From: JAGNRR01 sp964389575
Lineage (GTDB): Bacteria; Bacteroidota; Bacteroidia; Chitinophagales; Chitinophagaceae
DNA length: 54,401 nucleotides
Assembly (NCBI GenBank): GCA_964389575.1
Contig: CAYMFF010000010.1
Coordinates: 1-54,401, forward strand
Direction of reading: 5' to 3'
Shown: positions 24,570 to 33,509 of the stretch, in pieces
Position numbering within the stretch: the first letter of the stretch is position 1
Layout of the letters: the number at the start of each line of letters is the position of its first letter
The notes under the pieces: model-generated
Database searches by the model: none
Told to the model about the DNA's origin: nothing
Seen by the model: the letters and a program-made list of their open reading frames with translations, nothing else
Position numbers and translations under genes: made by a program

Positions 24570-27236
24570 ATGGCAACAAGCAAAGGCATACGATTAATGA
24601 AGGCCGCCAAGGAATTTAACATTGGTAAGGATACCCTTGTGCAATTTCTATTGGACAAAAAATTTGAAGTTGAAAACAGACCGAACACGGTACTGACGGC
24701 GGAGATGTATGAAGAGCTTATGTTGGAATATGCCCAAGATAAAGCCGCTAAAAAGAAGAGTGAGAAAATTAGTCTTCAAGTAAAGTCTATCGAGGAGGAA
24801 AAGCCAGCTAAAGCACCTGCTAAACCTAAGGAGAAAGTATCTCTGAAAAAAGAGGAAGCAGTAAAGCTGAAGGTAAAAGACAAAATAGACTTAGAGAAGA
24901 AAAAAGAAGAAGAGCCTAAAAAAGTGGTAGAAGAGGTCAAGAAACCGGCTACTAAAACGAAAAAGATCAAGAAGGCAACGGAAAAAGTATCGCTTAAAAA
25001 TGATGAAGCAGTTAAGCTAAAAGTCAAAGATAAAATTGACTTAGATGCTAAACCTGCAGTGGAGGAGGTAAAACCAGTTGAAAAGAAGGTTGAAAAAAAG
25101 GTCGTAAAGAAAAAAGAAGAAGAACCCGAAGCGAAGATTGAGAACATTAAAGCTAAAAAACTGGAAGGACCCAAAATCCTGAAGAAAATTGAATTAAAGG
25201 AAGAAGTTCCTCGCACGCGAAAGAAAAGAAAACGTATCCCAACTAAAGGAGGTGGAACTGGGAAACCTTCTGACCGACCCAACAAACCGTGGCAACAAAA
25301 AGGTAAGAACGATAGCCAAACGGTTGATCCGAAATTGATTCAGCAACGTTTAAAACAAACGATGAATCGGGTTCAAGGTAATACTCGTAAGGGCCCATCG
25401 AAAAGTATTCGTAAAGGTCGTAAGCGTGATAAGGCAGAACGTAAAGACTTCCAAGAACAATTAGCCAACAATGATGTAGGCGAAAAAGTATTAAGAATAA
25501 CAGAGTTTCTTTCTGTATCAGAATTAGCAAGCCTAATGAATGTAGAAGTTACTGATGTTATCAGCTCCTGTATGAGTTTAGGTCGAATGGTATCAATCAA
25601 TCAGCGTTTAGATGCTGAGCTAATAGAAATCGTTGCCGAAGAGTTTGAGTTTGAAGTAGAGTTTATTGAGCTAGAAGAAAAAACGGTTGAAGAACTTGTT
25701 GTAGAAGATGCAGAAGAAGATTTAGAACCAAGATCACCGATCGTCACCATTATGGGTCACGTAGATCATGGTAAGACTTCGCTCTTAGATTATATCCGAA
25801 ATGCAAAAGTGGTAGACGGCGAGGCCGGTGGTATCACCCAACATATTGGAGCGTATAAAGTAAATACGGATAGCGGTAAAGAAATTACCTTCTTGGATAC
25901 ACCGGGTCACGAAGCCTTTACGGCGATGCGTGCACGTGGTGCCAAGGTGACCGATGTTGCCGTAATTGTAGTAGCAGCTGACGATGCTGTAATGCCACAA
26001 ACAAAAGAGGCTATTTCGCATGCACAAGCAGCAGAAGTACCGATGATATTTGCGATTAATAAAATTGATCGTGAAGGAGCAAACCCAGATAAGATTAAAG
26101 AGCAATTATCTGCTATGAATATCTTAGTTGAAGATTGGGGTGGTACACACCAGTCGCAAGAAATTTCTGCAAAGACTGGATTAAATATTCCTGAGTTGTT
26201 GGAGAAAATTGCGGTACAAGCAGATTTATTAGAATTAAAAGCCAATCCAAATAGATTGGGTTATGGTACAATTGTAGAGGCTTCGCTAGATAAAGGTAGA
26301 GGTTACGTATCTACAATTTTAGTACAAAATGGTACAGTAGCCATTGGCGACATGTTGTTGGCAGGTCAGCACTATGGCCGTATTAAGGCTATGACAGACG
26401 AGCGTGGTCAGGCTGTAGAAAAGGCAGGTCCTTCTACGCCAGTTCAAATATTAGGTTTTAACGGAGCGCCACAATCAGGTGATAAGTTTAAAGCTTTTGA
26501 AGATGAAAACGAAGCAAAAGCTAAAGCAAATGATCGTGAAAAAATTATGCGCGAGCAGGGTATGCGAACGAAGAAGCATATCACGCTTGATGAAATTGGT
26601 CGTCGTTTAGCACTGGGTAACTTTAAACAGTTAAACCTTATTATTAAAGGTGATGTGGATGGTTCTGTAGAGGCATTAAGTGATTCATTAGAAAAACTTT
26701 CTACTGAAGAGATTATGGTGAATGTAATCTTTAAGGCAGTAGGACAAATTACAGAGCGTGATGTTTTATTAGCCTCTGCTTCTGATGCGATTATTTGTGG
26801 TTTCCAGGTGAGACCTTCTTCTCAAGCAGCTAAACTGGCTTTGGATGAAAATATTGAGATAAGAAACTATTCTGTAATCTATGATGCGATTGATGAAATC
26901 AAGAGTGCTATGGAAGGAATGCTTGAGCCAAAAGTGGAGCGTAAGATTACTGCTCAACTTGAGGTATTAGAAGTATTTAATATTACAGGTACTGGTAAGG
27001 TAGCCGGTTGTACAGTTACTGATGGTAAGATAAGAAGAGAGCATAAAATTAATCTGGTACGTGAAGGAATTGTTCTTTATAGTGGAGAACTTGGCGCTTT
27101 GAAACGTTATAAAGACGAGGTGAAAGAAGTAGTGAATGGACAAGAGTGTGGTATCAGCGTAAAAGGATTTAATGATATTAAGAAAGGTGATGTTGTAGAA
27201 GCCTTTGAAGAAATAGAAATTAAACGAACCTTATAG
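24570..27236 (+). CDS. infB: Translation initiation factor IF-2
   Basis: 888-residue GTPase that brings initiator tRNA to the 30S subunit. IF2_N-type segments occur at 1-60 and about 300-350. The G domain starts near 390: G1 GHVDHGKTS, G3 DTPGHEAF, G4 NKID. Domains II-IV follow, ending at KRTL. The linker (60-290) is very rich in Lys and Glu and has a near-identical block about 20 residues long (EKVSLK..EAVKLKVKDKIDL) at about 88 and again at about 138. A strong terminator follows 20 bases after the stop, closing the operon. Confidence 0.97.
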   Translation: MATSKGIRLMKAAKEFNIGKDTLVQFLLDKKFEVENRPNTVLTAEMYEELMLEYAQDKAAKKKSEKISLQVKSIEEEKPAKAPAKPKEKVSLKKEEAVKLKVKDKIDLEKKKEEEPKKVVEEVKKPATKTKKIKKATEKVSLKNDEAVKLKVKDKIDLDAKPAVEEVKPVEKKVEKKVVKKKEEEPEAKIENIKAKKLEGPKILKKIELKEEVPRTRKKRKRIPTKGGGTGKPSDRPNKPWQQKGKNDSQTVDPKLIQQRLKQTMNRVQGNTRKGPSKSIRKGRKRDKAERKDFQEQLANNDVGEKVLRITEFLSVSELASLMNVEVTDVISSCMSLGRMVSINQRLDAELIEIVAEEFEFEVEFIELEEKTVEELVVEDAEEDLEPRSPIVTIMGHVDHGKTSLLDYIRNAKVVDGEAGGITQHIGAYKVNTDSGKEITFLDTPGHEAFTAMRARGAKVTDVAVIVVAADDAVMPQTKEAISHAQAAEVPMIFAINKIDREGANPDKIKEQLSAMNILVEDWGGTHQSQEISAKTGLNIPELLEKIAVQADLLELKANPNRLGYGTIVEASLDKGRGYVSTILVQNGTVAIGDMLLAGQHYGRIKAMTDERGQAVEKAGPSTPVQILGFNGAPQSGDKFKAFEDENEAKAKANDREKIMREQGMRTKKHITLDEIGRRLALGNFKQLNLIIKGDVDGSVEALSDSLEKLSTEEIMVNVIFKAVGQITERDVLLASASDAIICGFQVRPSSQAAKLALDENIEIRNYSVIYDAIDEIKSAMEGMLEPKVERKITAQLEVLEVFNITGTGKVAGCTVTDGKIRREHKINLVREGIVLYSGELGALKRYKDEVKEVVNGQECGISVKGFNDIKKGDVVEAFEEIEIKRTL

Positions 27237-27256
27237 TTAAAATTTAATTAGAACTG

Positions 27257-27292
27257 AGCGGCTAAGTTTTCTTAGCCGCTTTTTTATTTTTA
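27257..27292 (+). terminator. Terminator of the rimP-nusA-infB operon
   Basis: Perfect 10-base stem AGCGGCTAAG (27257-27266) / CTTAGCCGCT (27271-27280), loop TTTT, then a long T run. It lies between infB and the convergent CAP gene and touches the latter's 3' end. Confidence 0.93.
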
Positions 27293-27898
27293 CAGTTTGA
27301 AATCTATCACGGTCATAATCCGTTCCTTATTTATACCATGAGGACCTTGACTGACTCCAACTTTTGTGAGCCTAGGATTCAAAATTGAAATTCGATGTCC
27401 TAAACTAGGCACACCTTTATCAATTAGTAATCGCGCTACTTTATCCGCACCTGAACCATTACCATAGTGAATGCATTCAGCATTCATCTCCATCTTACAT
27501 TTGGGACTAAGGCGGTCATGACCTGTTTTGCCTAAGGGTCCAGCAGTAATCACATGGCAATTGGCTAAAGTCCACATTTTCTTATTCGGGATGAGCTTGG
27601 TTTGAATGGGTTTCATGGTCATCATGGTGCGCATTAATGTTTTGGTATATACTGGATCCGTATTTTTAATTTTTCTGAAATAAAGAAACCACTTTGGATA
27701 CATTCTGGCAATATTCATCCACTGAATAACCTCTTTTTCATCCGACGTCATAAAGGAGCAATCAACAACCCGTGTATTAATCATAACTCGTGAAGAGTCT
27801 AGCGCATTATTACTTTGAGGAATACTTTCATACTTTACTTGCCCTTTGGCAAACAAACAGATTATATTTAAAAAGATCATTAAAATATAAAAGCGCAT
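27290..27898 (-). CDS. Secreted CAP (SCP/PR-1-like) family protein
   Basis: 202 residues. A signal peptide (ends LFAKGQ) is followed by a CAP-like domain: EVIQWMNIARMYPKWF near the start of the domain, GKTGHDRL, then AECIHYGNGSGADKVARLLIDKG and LGHRISILNP near 135-175. His residues of GHDRL and GHRISIL correspond to the CAP cavity. Bacterial members are secreted; roles are varied and mostly unknown. Arranged divergently from the deiodinase-like gene. Confidence 0.8.
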   Translation of the reverse strand: MRFYILMIFLNIICLFAKGQVKYESIPQSNNALDSSRVMINTRVVDCSFMTSDEKEVIQWMNIARMYPKWFLYFRKIKNTDPVYTKTLMRTMMTMKPIQTKLIPNKKMWTLANCHVITAGPLGKTGHDRLSPKCKMEMNAECIHYGNGSGADKVARLLIDKGVPSLGHRISILNPRLTKVGVSQGPHGINKERIMTVIDFKL

Positions 27899-27962
27899 TA
27901 CAATATATAGACGATGAAGAAGTACTTAAATTTGTCAATGAAAGTATAAAATTTTTCATACA

Positions 27963-28649
27963 ATGTCTGATAAGAAACTCATAAAAGGTCATCCGTTCGT
28001 AAGCTACTCCAAAACTACATTTGAGGCAGATGAATCCAAACAACGTGCAATTCAATTTCACAACTGGTTGAACGAGCGCAGAAGTGTTCGTGATTTTTCG
28101 GATAAACCGGTTTCTAAGGCTGTTATTGAGAATATAATTTTGTCAGCATCCACAGCTCCCAGTGGCGCTCATAAACAACCCTGGACTTTTTGCGTGGTGA
28201 GCAATCCTGAAATGAAAGCTAAAATACGGGAAGCGGCTGAAGAAGAGGAGCGAATTAGCTATGGCGGTCGCATGAGTGAAGAATGGTTAAAAGATTTAGA
28301 ACCCATTGGTACCGACTGGGAGAAGCCCTTTTTGGAAATTGCTCCCTATTTAATAATTGTTTTTAAGCGTAGTTATGAATTAGGTGAAGATGGGACAAAG
28401 CATAAAAATTATTATGTTCAAGAAAGTGTAGGTTTGGCCTGTGGTTTCTTGTTAACAGCGATTCATGATGCTGGTTTGGTGGCGCTAACCCACACGCCGA
28501 GTCCTATGAATTTTCTTACTGAATTATTAGAACGTCCTTCTAATGAAAAACCATTTTTACTGATACCTGTGGGTTATCCTGTTGCGGAATGTTGGGTGCC
28601 AGATATCGAACGTAAGAACCTTGGTCAGGTTGCTGTTTGGTACGACTAA
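27963..28649 (+). CDS. Iodotyrosine-deiodinase-like nitroreductase-fold flavoprotein
   Basis: 228 residues, nitroreductase superfamily. FMN-binding features are RRSVRDF at 39-45, SGAHKQPW at 67-74 and THTPSPMNF near 176-184. The lid region carries Glu96, Tyr100 and Lys121. The Glu-Tyr-Lys spacing of +4 and +21 is the same as the substrate-clasping triad of iodotyrosine deiodinases (E157, Y161, K182 in human), which distinguishes them from ordinary nitroreductases and BluB. So reductive dehalogenation of halotyrosine, or binding of tyrosine-like molecules, is the best prediction. A TAAATTTG -7-like box lies at 27927-27934. Confidence 0.82.
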   Translation: MSDKKLIKGHPFVSYSKTTFEADESKQRAIQFHNWLNERRSVRDFSDKPVSKAVIENIILSASTAPSGAHKQPWTFCVVSNPEMKAKIREAAEEEERISYGGRMSEEWLKDLEPIGTDWEKPFLEIAPYLIIVFKRSYELGEDGTKHKNYYVQESVGLACGFLLTAIHDAGLVALTHTPSPMNFLTELLERPSNEKPFLLIPVGYPVAECWVPDIERKNLGQVAVWYD

Positions 28650-28725
28650 GCGCACAAAAGAATGTTAAATGATTTTACCAAAGGCAAGTGGCTAGCGTAT
28701 TAATTCGTATTTTGCGTACTTAATC

Positions 28726-30081
28726 ATGAGACGATTATTTTATATAACCATACTATTATTTTGCACATCAAATTCTTGGGCACAAGGACCTCAAAATTTG
28801 GAAAAAATAATAGGAATAGTAGGCGACCGTATCGTATTAAATTCAGATGTTGAGACTGCTTTCGAGGATGCTAAAAAGCAAAACCCTGAGATGACAGAGA
28901 GTTCTAAATGTGAAATTTTGGAGCAAACCTTGGGGCAAAAAATATTAGCCGAACAAGCAGATCGGGATAGTATTGCCATTAGTAATGAAGAGTTGGAAGG
29001 ATATTTAGATAATAGAATCCGAAGCTTTGTGCAGCACTATGGTTCAGAAAAAAAGCTGGAGCAAGTTGCTGGTAAAACGGTGTATCAGTTGAAAGATGAA
29101 TATAGACCTGTTTTTCGTGAGCAATTAAAAGCGCAACGAATGCAACAGCAGTTGATGAGTAAAGTAAAAATTACTCCGCAAGAAGTGAAGGAGTTTTATA
29201 ATGAAATGCCGAAAGATAGTTTGCCATTTTATCCATCCATGGTAGAAATTGGTCAAATTATTTTTGCTCCTTTAATTTCAAAAGAAGTGGATGACTACGC
29301 TAAGAACAAATTGAATGACATTCGAAAGAAAATAGTTTCTGGCGAAAGTACTTTTGATATTGAAGCGGGTATTTATAGTGAAGATCCTGGTTCAAGAGAT
29401 AATGGCGGCGATATGGGCTTCGTGAAACGTGAGCAATTAGTTCCGGCATTTGCGGCTGCGGCCTTTCGATTACAAACTGGCGAAGTTTCTAAAGTTGTAA
29501 AAAGTGAATATGGTTATCATATTATTGAAATGATTCAGCGTCAAGGTGAAAATGCTCGTTTACGGCATATTTTAATCAAACCGATTGTGACATCGGGTGA
29601 TATCAAAATTTCAGAGAAATTAGCTGATAGTGTTCGTGCAGAGTTGATGGCTAAAAAAATAACTTTCAGTGAGGCGGTTAAGGAATATTCAAGTGACAAG
29701 CAATCAAAAAATACAGGTGGTATGGTCGTTAATCCTTATACCGGAAGTTCGTTTTTAGAAATGAAGCAATTGGATGCAGGTTCGGCTATTGCTTTGAAGG
29801 ACATGAAAGAAGGTGACTTTTCTAAACCTGCCGAGTACACTACACCAAGAGGTGATAAAACAGTTCGTATTATCTATCTCCGTACTCGAACTGAACCGCA
29901 CAAGGCGAACCTTAAAGATGATTATTATAAAATTCAAGAAGTAGCATTAGCTCAAAAACAGAACAAATATCTTTTTGATTGGTTAGCTAGAAGAATACCT
30001 TCTTTTTATATTAAAATCGATAAGAAATATCAAGATTGTCCAAACATTAGTAAATGGATGGAATCAGCACAAGTAAAATAA
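28726..30081 (+). CDS. surA: SurA-like periplasmic peptidyl-prolyl isomerase
   Basis: 451 residues with a signal peptide (MRRLFYITILLFCTSNSWAQ). A SurA N-terminal helical domain (about 25-155) is followed by two parvulin domains (about 170-275 and 275-385). Motifs include EDPGSRDNGGDMGFVKREQLVPAFA, which I would split as a parvulin-typical GG-x-GF and VPAFA pattern, and GYHIIEM. It chaperones outer-membrane proteins through the periplasm, consistent with the many barrel proteins here. It is followed after 9 bases by a moxR gene, a common Bacteroidota pairing. Confidence 0.9.
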   Translation: MRRLFYITILLFCTSNSWAQGPQNLEKIIGIVGDRIVLNSDVETAFEDAKKQNPEMTESSKCEILEQTLGQKILAEQADRDSIAISNEELEGYLDNRIRSFVQHYGSEKKLEQVAGKTVYQLKDEYRPVFREQLKAQRMQQQLMSKVKITPQEVKEFYNEMPKDSLPFYPSMVEIGQIIFAPLISKEVDDYAKNKLNDIRKKIVSGESTFDIEAGIYSEDPGSRDNGGDMGFVKREQLVPAFAAAAFRLQTGEVSKVVKSEYGYHIIEMIQRQGENARLRHILIKPIVTSGDIKISEKLADSVRAELMAKKITFSEAVKEYSSDKQSKNTGGMVVNPYTGSSFLEMKQLDAGSAIALKDMKEGDFSKPAEYTTPRGDKTVRIIYLRTRTEPHKANLKDDYYKIQEVALAQKQNKYLFDWLARRIPSFYIKIDKKYQDCPNISKWMESAQVK

Positions 30082-30090
30082 ACTAGGAAT

Positions 30091-31047
30091 ATGTACGCAA
30101 GTGATGTAGAAGCTGCCGATGCGCTAAAAGGTAAATATCAAGAACTAACGCAAGAAATTGGGAAAGTTATTGTTGGGCAACATGATGTTATTGAAAAAGT
30201 AATTATTGCCATTTTGTGTAATGGGCACAGTTTATTAGTTGGTGTGCCTGGTTTAGCCAAGACCTTATTGGTTCAAACTATTTCCGATGTTTTAGATTTA
30301 GATTTTAAAAGAGTTCAGTTTACACCAGATTTAATGCCGAGTGATATTACAGGAGCTGAGATTTTAGATGAGAATCGAAATATGAAGTTTATCCCGGGGC
30401 CTTTATTTGCTAATATTATTTTGGCCGATGAGATTAACCGAACGCCTCCAAAAACGCAGGCAGCCTTATTAGAGGCTATGCAGGAAAGAACGATAACTGT
30501 GAGCGGTGAATTACATAAACTGCCAGCGCCTTTCTTCGTTTTGGCAACTCAAAACCCGATTGAGCAAGAAGGTACCTATCCATTACCAGAAGCTCAGTTA
30601 GACCGTTTTATGTTTAATATCTGGTTAGATTATCCAAGCTATGAACAAGAAGTAGACGTAATTAAAAAGACGACTACAGATAGAAAAGTAGATTTACAAA
30701 CGATTCTGACCGGTGAAGAGATTTTATATTTCCAAGAGTTAGTTCGTCGAGTACCGGTGCCAGATAACGTAATGGAATACGCGGTTAGCTTAGTACATAA
30801 AACTCGCCCGAATGAACAGGGTACGGATTTTGCTCGTCAGTATATTTCTTGGGGTGCAGGTCCTAGGGCTTCGCAAAATTTGATCCTGGGAGCTAAATGC
30901 AATGCGCTAATTAATGGAAAATACTCACCCGATATTGAGGATGTGCAAGCGGTGAGTCTGGACATTCTTCGTCATAGAGTAGTGCGAAACTACAAAGCTG
31001 AGGCAGAAGGTATTAGCATAGAAGATGTAATTAGCAAATTACTGTAG
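30091..31047 (+). CDS. MoxR-family AAA+ ATPase (surA-linked)
   Basis: 318 residues. Walker A GVPGLAKT at 51-58, Walker B ILADEINRT near 110-118, and ATQNPIEQEGTYPLPEAQ as in other MoxR proteins. It differs clearly from the Bat-operon MoxR at 5210. No DUF58 or VWA gene follows it; it is in a message with surA and ends 65 bases before the dioxygenase-like gene. Its target is unknown. Confidence 0.92.
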   Translation: MYASDVEAADALKGKYQELTQEIGKVIVGQHDVIEKVIIAILCNGHSLLVGVPGLAKTLLVQTISDVLDLDFKRVQFTPDLMPSDITGAEILDENRNMKFIPGPLFANIILADEINRTPPKTQAALLEAMQERTITVSGELHKLPAPFFVLATQNPIEQEGTYPLPEAQLDRFMFNIWLDYPSYEQEVDVIKKTTTDRKVDLQTILTGEEILYFQELVRRVPVPDNVMEYAVSLVHKTRPNEQGTDFARQYISWGAGPRASQNLILGAKCNALINGKYSPDIEDVQAVSLDILRHRVVRNYKAEAEGISIEDVISKLL

Positions 31048-31124
31048 AAAGAATCTCTTAGATTATTGCCCTTTCTTGTTCCTGAATTTCAGAGTGATTA
31101 TAGTAAATTTGTTTGCCTAACGCT

Positions 31125-32282
31125 ATGGCAAATTATTATTCACTAGGTAAAATACCTCACAAAAGACACACGCAGTTTCGAGACGAAAATGGCAAACTCT
31201 ATTCTGAGCAATTATTTTCTACGGAAGGTTTTTCTTCTAATTATTCATTACTATACCATATCCATCCTCCTACCGAAATTATTCGAGTAGAAGAACCTAA
31301 AGATGTAAAGCCAGTAGCTGCAACGAATGTTTTATTAAAACACAGAAGCTTTGAAGGTTTCGGTGTTAAACCGCAAAAAGATTATTTGGATAGTAGAACA
31401 TGTGTTTTGTTTAATGATGATTGTCATATGTCGTTAGCCGCGCCTAAAGAAAGCATGACGGATTATTTCTATAAGAATGCGGATGCCGATGAGGTGATTT
31501 TTATTCACGAAGGAAAAGGAAAAGTAAAAACACAATATGGTGACCTTCCTTTTAAATATGGAGATTATGTTGTGATTCCTCGTGGAGCCATTTATCAAAT
31601 AGAATTTGAAACCGAAGAAAATCGTTTGTTGATTGTTGAAAGTTTTGGACCGATTCGTTTTCCTAAAAGATACTTAAGTAAGTATGGCCAGTTAATGGAG
31701 CACGCGCCATTCTGCGAACGCGATATAAAAAAACCGCAAGACTTAAATCCTATAGATGAAGCCGGAGAGTTTTTAATTCGAACAAAAAAGAAAGGCTTGG
31801 AGTATCCAATATATTACGCGCATCACCCATTTGATGTAGTGGGCTGGGATGGTTGTGAGTATCCATATATTTTCTCAATTCACGATTTTGAGCCTATTAC
31901 AGGTCGAGTACATCAGCCGCCACCGGTGCATCAAACTTTTGACGGAAAGGACTTCGTGATTTGTTCTTTTGTACCTCGATTGTATGATTATCACCCTGAT
32001 AGTGTACCGGCACCTTATAATCACAGCAATATTGATAGCGATGAGGTCTTGTACTATGTGGATGGTGAATTTATGAGTCGAAAGCATGTTACCAAAGGGA
32101 TGATTACATTACATCCTTCAGGAATTCCACACGGTCCTCATCCCGGTGCAGTGGAGAAAAGTATTGGCCAAAAGGAAACAGCCGAACTTGCTGTTATGGT
32201 TGATACTTTCCGACCCTTACAACTAACTAAAGCTGCACAAAATATTGAAGATGATAGCTATGTTATGAGTTGGGCTGAATAG
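31125..32282 (+). CDS. hmgA: Homogentisate 1,2-dioxygenase-like cupin
   Basis: 385 residues. The ATG at 31125 (MANYYSLGKIPHKRHTQFR) fits the family; a TTG four codons upstream is less likely. Homogentisate dioxygenases open the aromatic ring of homogentisate in tyrosine breakdown. Visible are the N-terminal HTQFR, a cupin (DEVIFIHEGKGKV, GDYVVIPRG), a second cupin (PYNHSNIDSDEVLYYVDG) and GIPHGPHPG. The iron ligands His and Glu are seven residues apart, not six as in the human enzyme, so this is a diverged subgroup. No other tyrosine-pathway gene is adjacent. A TAAATTTG -7-like box lies at 31104-31111. Confidence 0.8.
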   Translation: MANYYSLGKIPHKRHTQFRDENGKLYSEQLFSTEGFSSNYSLLYHIHPPTEIIRVEEPKDVKPVAATNVLLKHRSFEGFGVKPQKDYLDSRTCVLFNDDCHMSLAAPKESMTDYFYKNADADEVIFIHEGKGKVKTQYGDLPFKYGDYVVIPRGAIYQIEFETEENRLLIVESFGPIRFPKRYLSKYGQLMEHAPFCERDIKKPQDLNPIDEAGEFLIRTKKKGLEYPIYYAHHPFDVVGWDGCEYPYIFSIHDFEPITGRVHQPPPVHQTFDGKDFVICSFVPRLYDYHPDSVPAPYNHSNIDSDEVLYYVDGEFMSRKHVTKGMITLHPSGIPHGPHPGAVEKSIGQKETAELAVMVDTFRPLQLTKAAQNIEDDSYVMSWAE

Positions 32283-32302
32283 AAAACCAAATTGAGGAGA
32301 CA

Positions 32303-32845
32303 ATGAAAATAGATACATCTAATAGAAAGTATCTGTTATACATGGCTATAACTGTCTTGGTAGATGGAAGCCTTTTTTTACTTATGGATTCTCCTCGTTA
32401 CATGTCCAATATTGCTGGTATTGTCAGCGTCTTAATTAGTCTTTTTTGGTTGTATCAAATAACTAAACGGAGTGGTTTTTTCAAAACAATTTATGGTCGA
32501 TTAATGTTTATTCCTGGGCTTGTTGTTTTGCTAGGATCATTAGCCAAACTTGAACATTGGTGGTGGGCTTCATATGCGTTGATTCTAGGGCTGCTTGTTT
32601 TGGGAATCATCTATTTTCTTCGATTTATTATGAAGAAGAATAAAAATTTGTTGGATGTCGTAAAGCTTGTTTTCTTAGAATCTTCATGGATTTTAGCTTT
32701 AGCCAAATTGCAGCATCGTCCGGTAGACCAATATGAAATTATTCGGTTAGGAATTTTTTATTTAATGATATTTCTATTCGCTATAGAAAAACCTAAATCG
32801 GTTGTGAAGTATCCTGATGAAGTATTTTCTTTTGAAGAAAAGTAA
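32303..32845 (+). CDS. Multi-pass membrane protein, unknown
   Basis: 180 residues with five to six hydrophobic segments. One stretch (PGLVVLLGSLAKLEHWWWA then LILGLLVLGIIYFLRF) resembles the G-x-L-x-K-x-x-HW motif found in GldL and several other Bacteroidota membrane proteins, but there is no GldL C-terminal domain. It starts 20 bases after the dioxygenase-like gene and is probably in the same message. Function unknown. Confidence 0.6.
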   Translation: MKIDTSNRKYLLYMAITVLVDGSLFLLMDSPRYMSNIAGIVSVLISLFWLYQITKRSGFFKTIYGRLMFIPGLVVLLGSLAKLEHWWWASYALILGLLVLGIIYFLRFIMKKNKNLLDVVKLVFLESSWILALAKLQHRPVDQYEIIRLGIFYLMIFLFAIEKPKSVVKYPDEVFSFEEK

Positions 32846-32870
32846 AGGTTGAGAATATTTAAATAAGATT

Positions 32871-33506
32871 TTATTTATCTCCGATCGGTTTCCAAATGTC
32901 ATTGGAGACTTTTATACTGGTTGTTAATTCGAGCAGATAAAGAAGATATTCGTTCTCACTTTTATCTTGACTTTTAATGAGCTGTTCAAAACCTTTGGAT
33001 GAAATTGAAAAAATTGAAGTTAAATCTAATTTCCAATCATCATTTTCTTTATAAAAAACAAACTGAATAGGAGTAGGTTGATTATTAATGATTGCTTGTG
33101 CTTCGGCCTTATTTTTATCTATGGAAACTTCTCCAATTTCGTTTCGTGCCACACTGTTTTTACCAATCATTCCTTTTTCTATGGCAAAGATTAATGTTTT
33201 TCGTCCATCAAAAGAACGTAACTTATCAATAGGTGTTCTGTGACGTAAAGCCAACACCATAAATTTATCCATAAGTCTCAGTTCCTCCATTTTATTAGAG
33301 TCTGCATGCAAACTCAGGTCTAGAATATTATTATAATAATTTATCGTTTTTACAGACAAATGTTCAACGGCTTCTTGGCCTTTATCATTTAAAATAGCTT
33401 CTTTATAATTAGTAAAACAGTTGCGCACAGCTTTCTTGGCTTTTTCTTGCGCGTTTACTTGGATAAAAAACAACCCAATGAAAAGGGTAAGTAACAGTTT
33501 TTTCAT
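32871..33506 (-). CDS. Secreted protein of unknown function
   Basis: 211 residues with a signal peptide (MKKLLLTLFIGLFFIQVNAQ) and no lipobox. The mature part starts with helices (AVRNCFTNYKEAILNDKGQEAVEHLS) and continues with strands (KAEAQAIINNQPTPIQFVFYKENDDWKLDL). This order recalls NTF2-like lipid- or substrate-binding folds, an impression only. It begins 3 bases after the M20 amidohydrolase stop, in the same direction. Confidence 0.6.
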   Translation of the reverse strand: MKKLLLTLFIGLFFIQVNAQEKAKKAVRNCFTNYKEAILNDKGQEAVEHLSVKTINYYNNILDLSLHADSNKMEELRLMDKFMVLALRHRTPIDKLRSFDGRKTLIFAIEKGMIGKNSVARNEIGEVSIDKNKAEAQAIINNQPTPIQFVFYKENDDWKLDLTSIFSISSKGFEQLIKSQDKSENEYLLYLLELTTSIKVSNDIWKPIGDK

Positions 33507-33509
33507 GAT

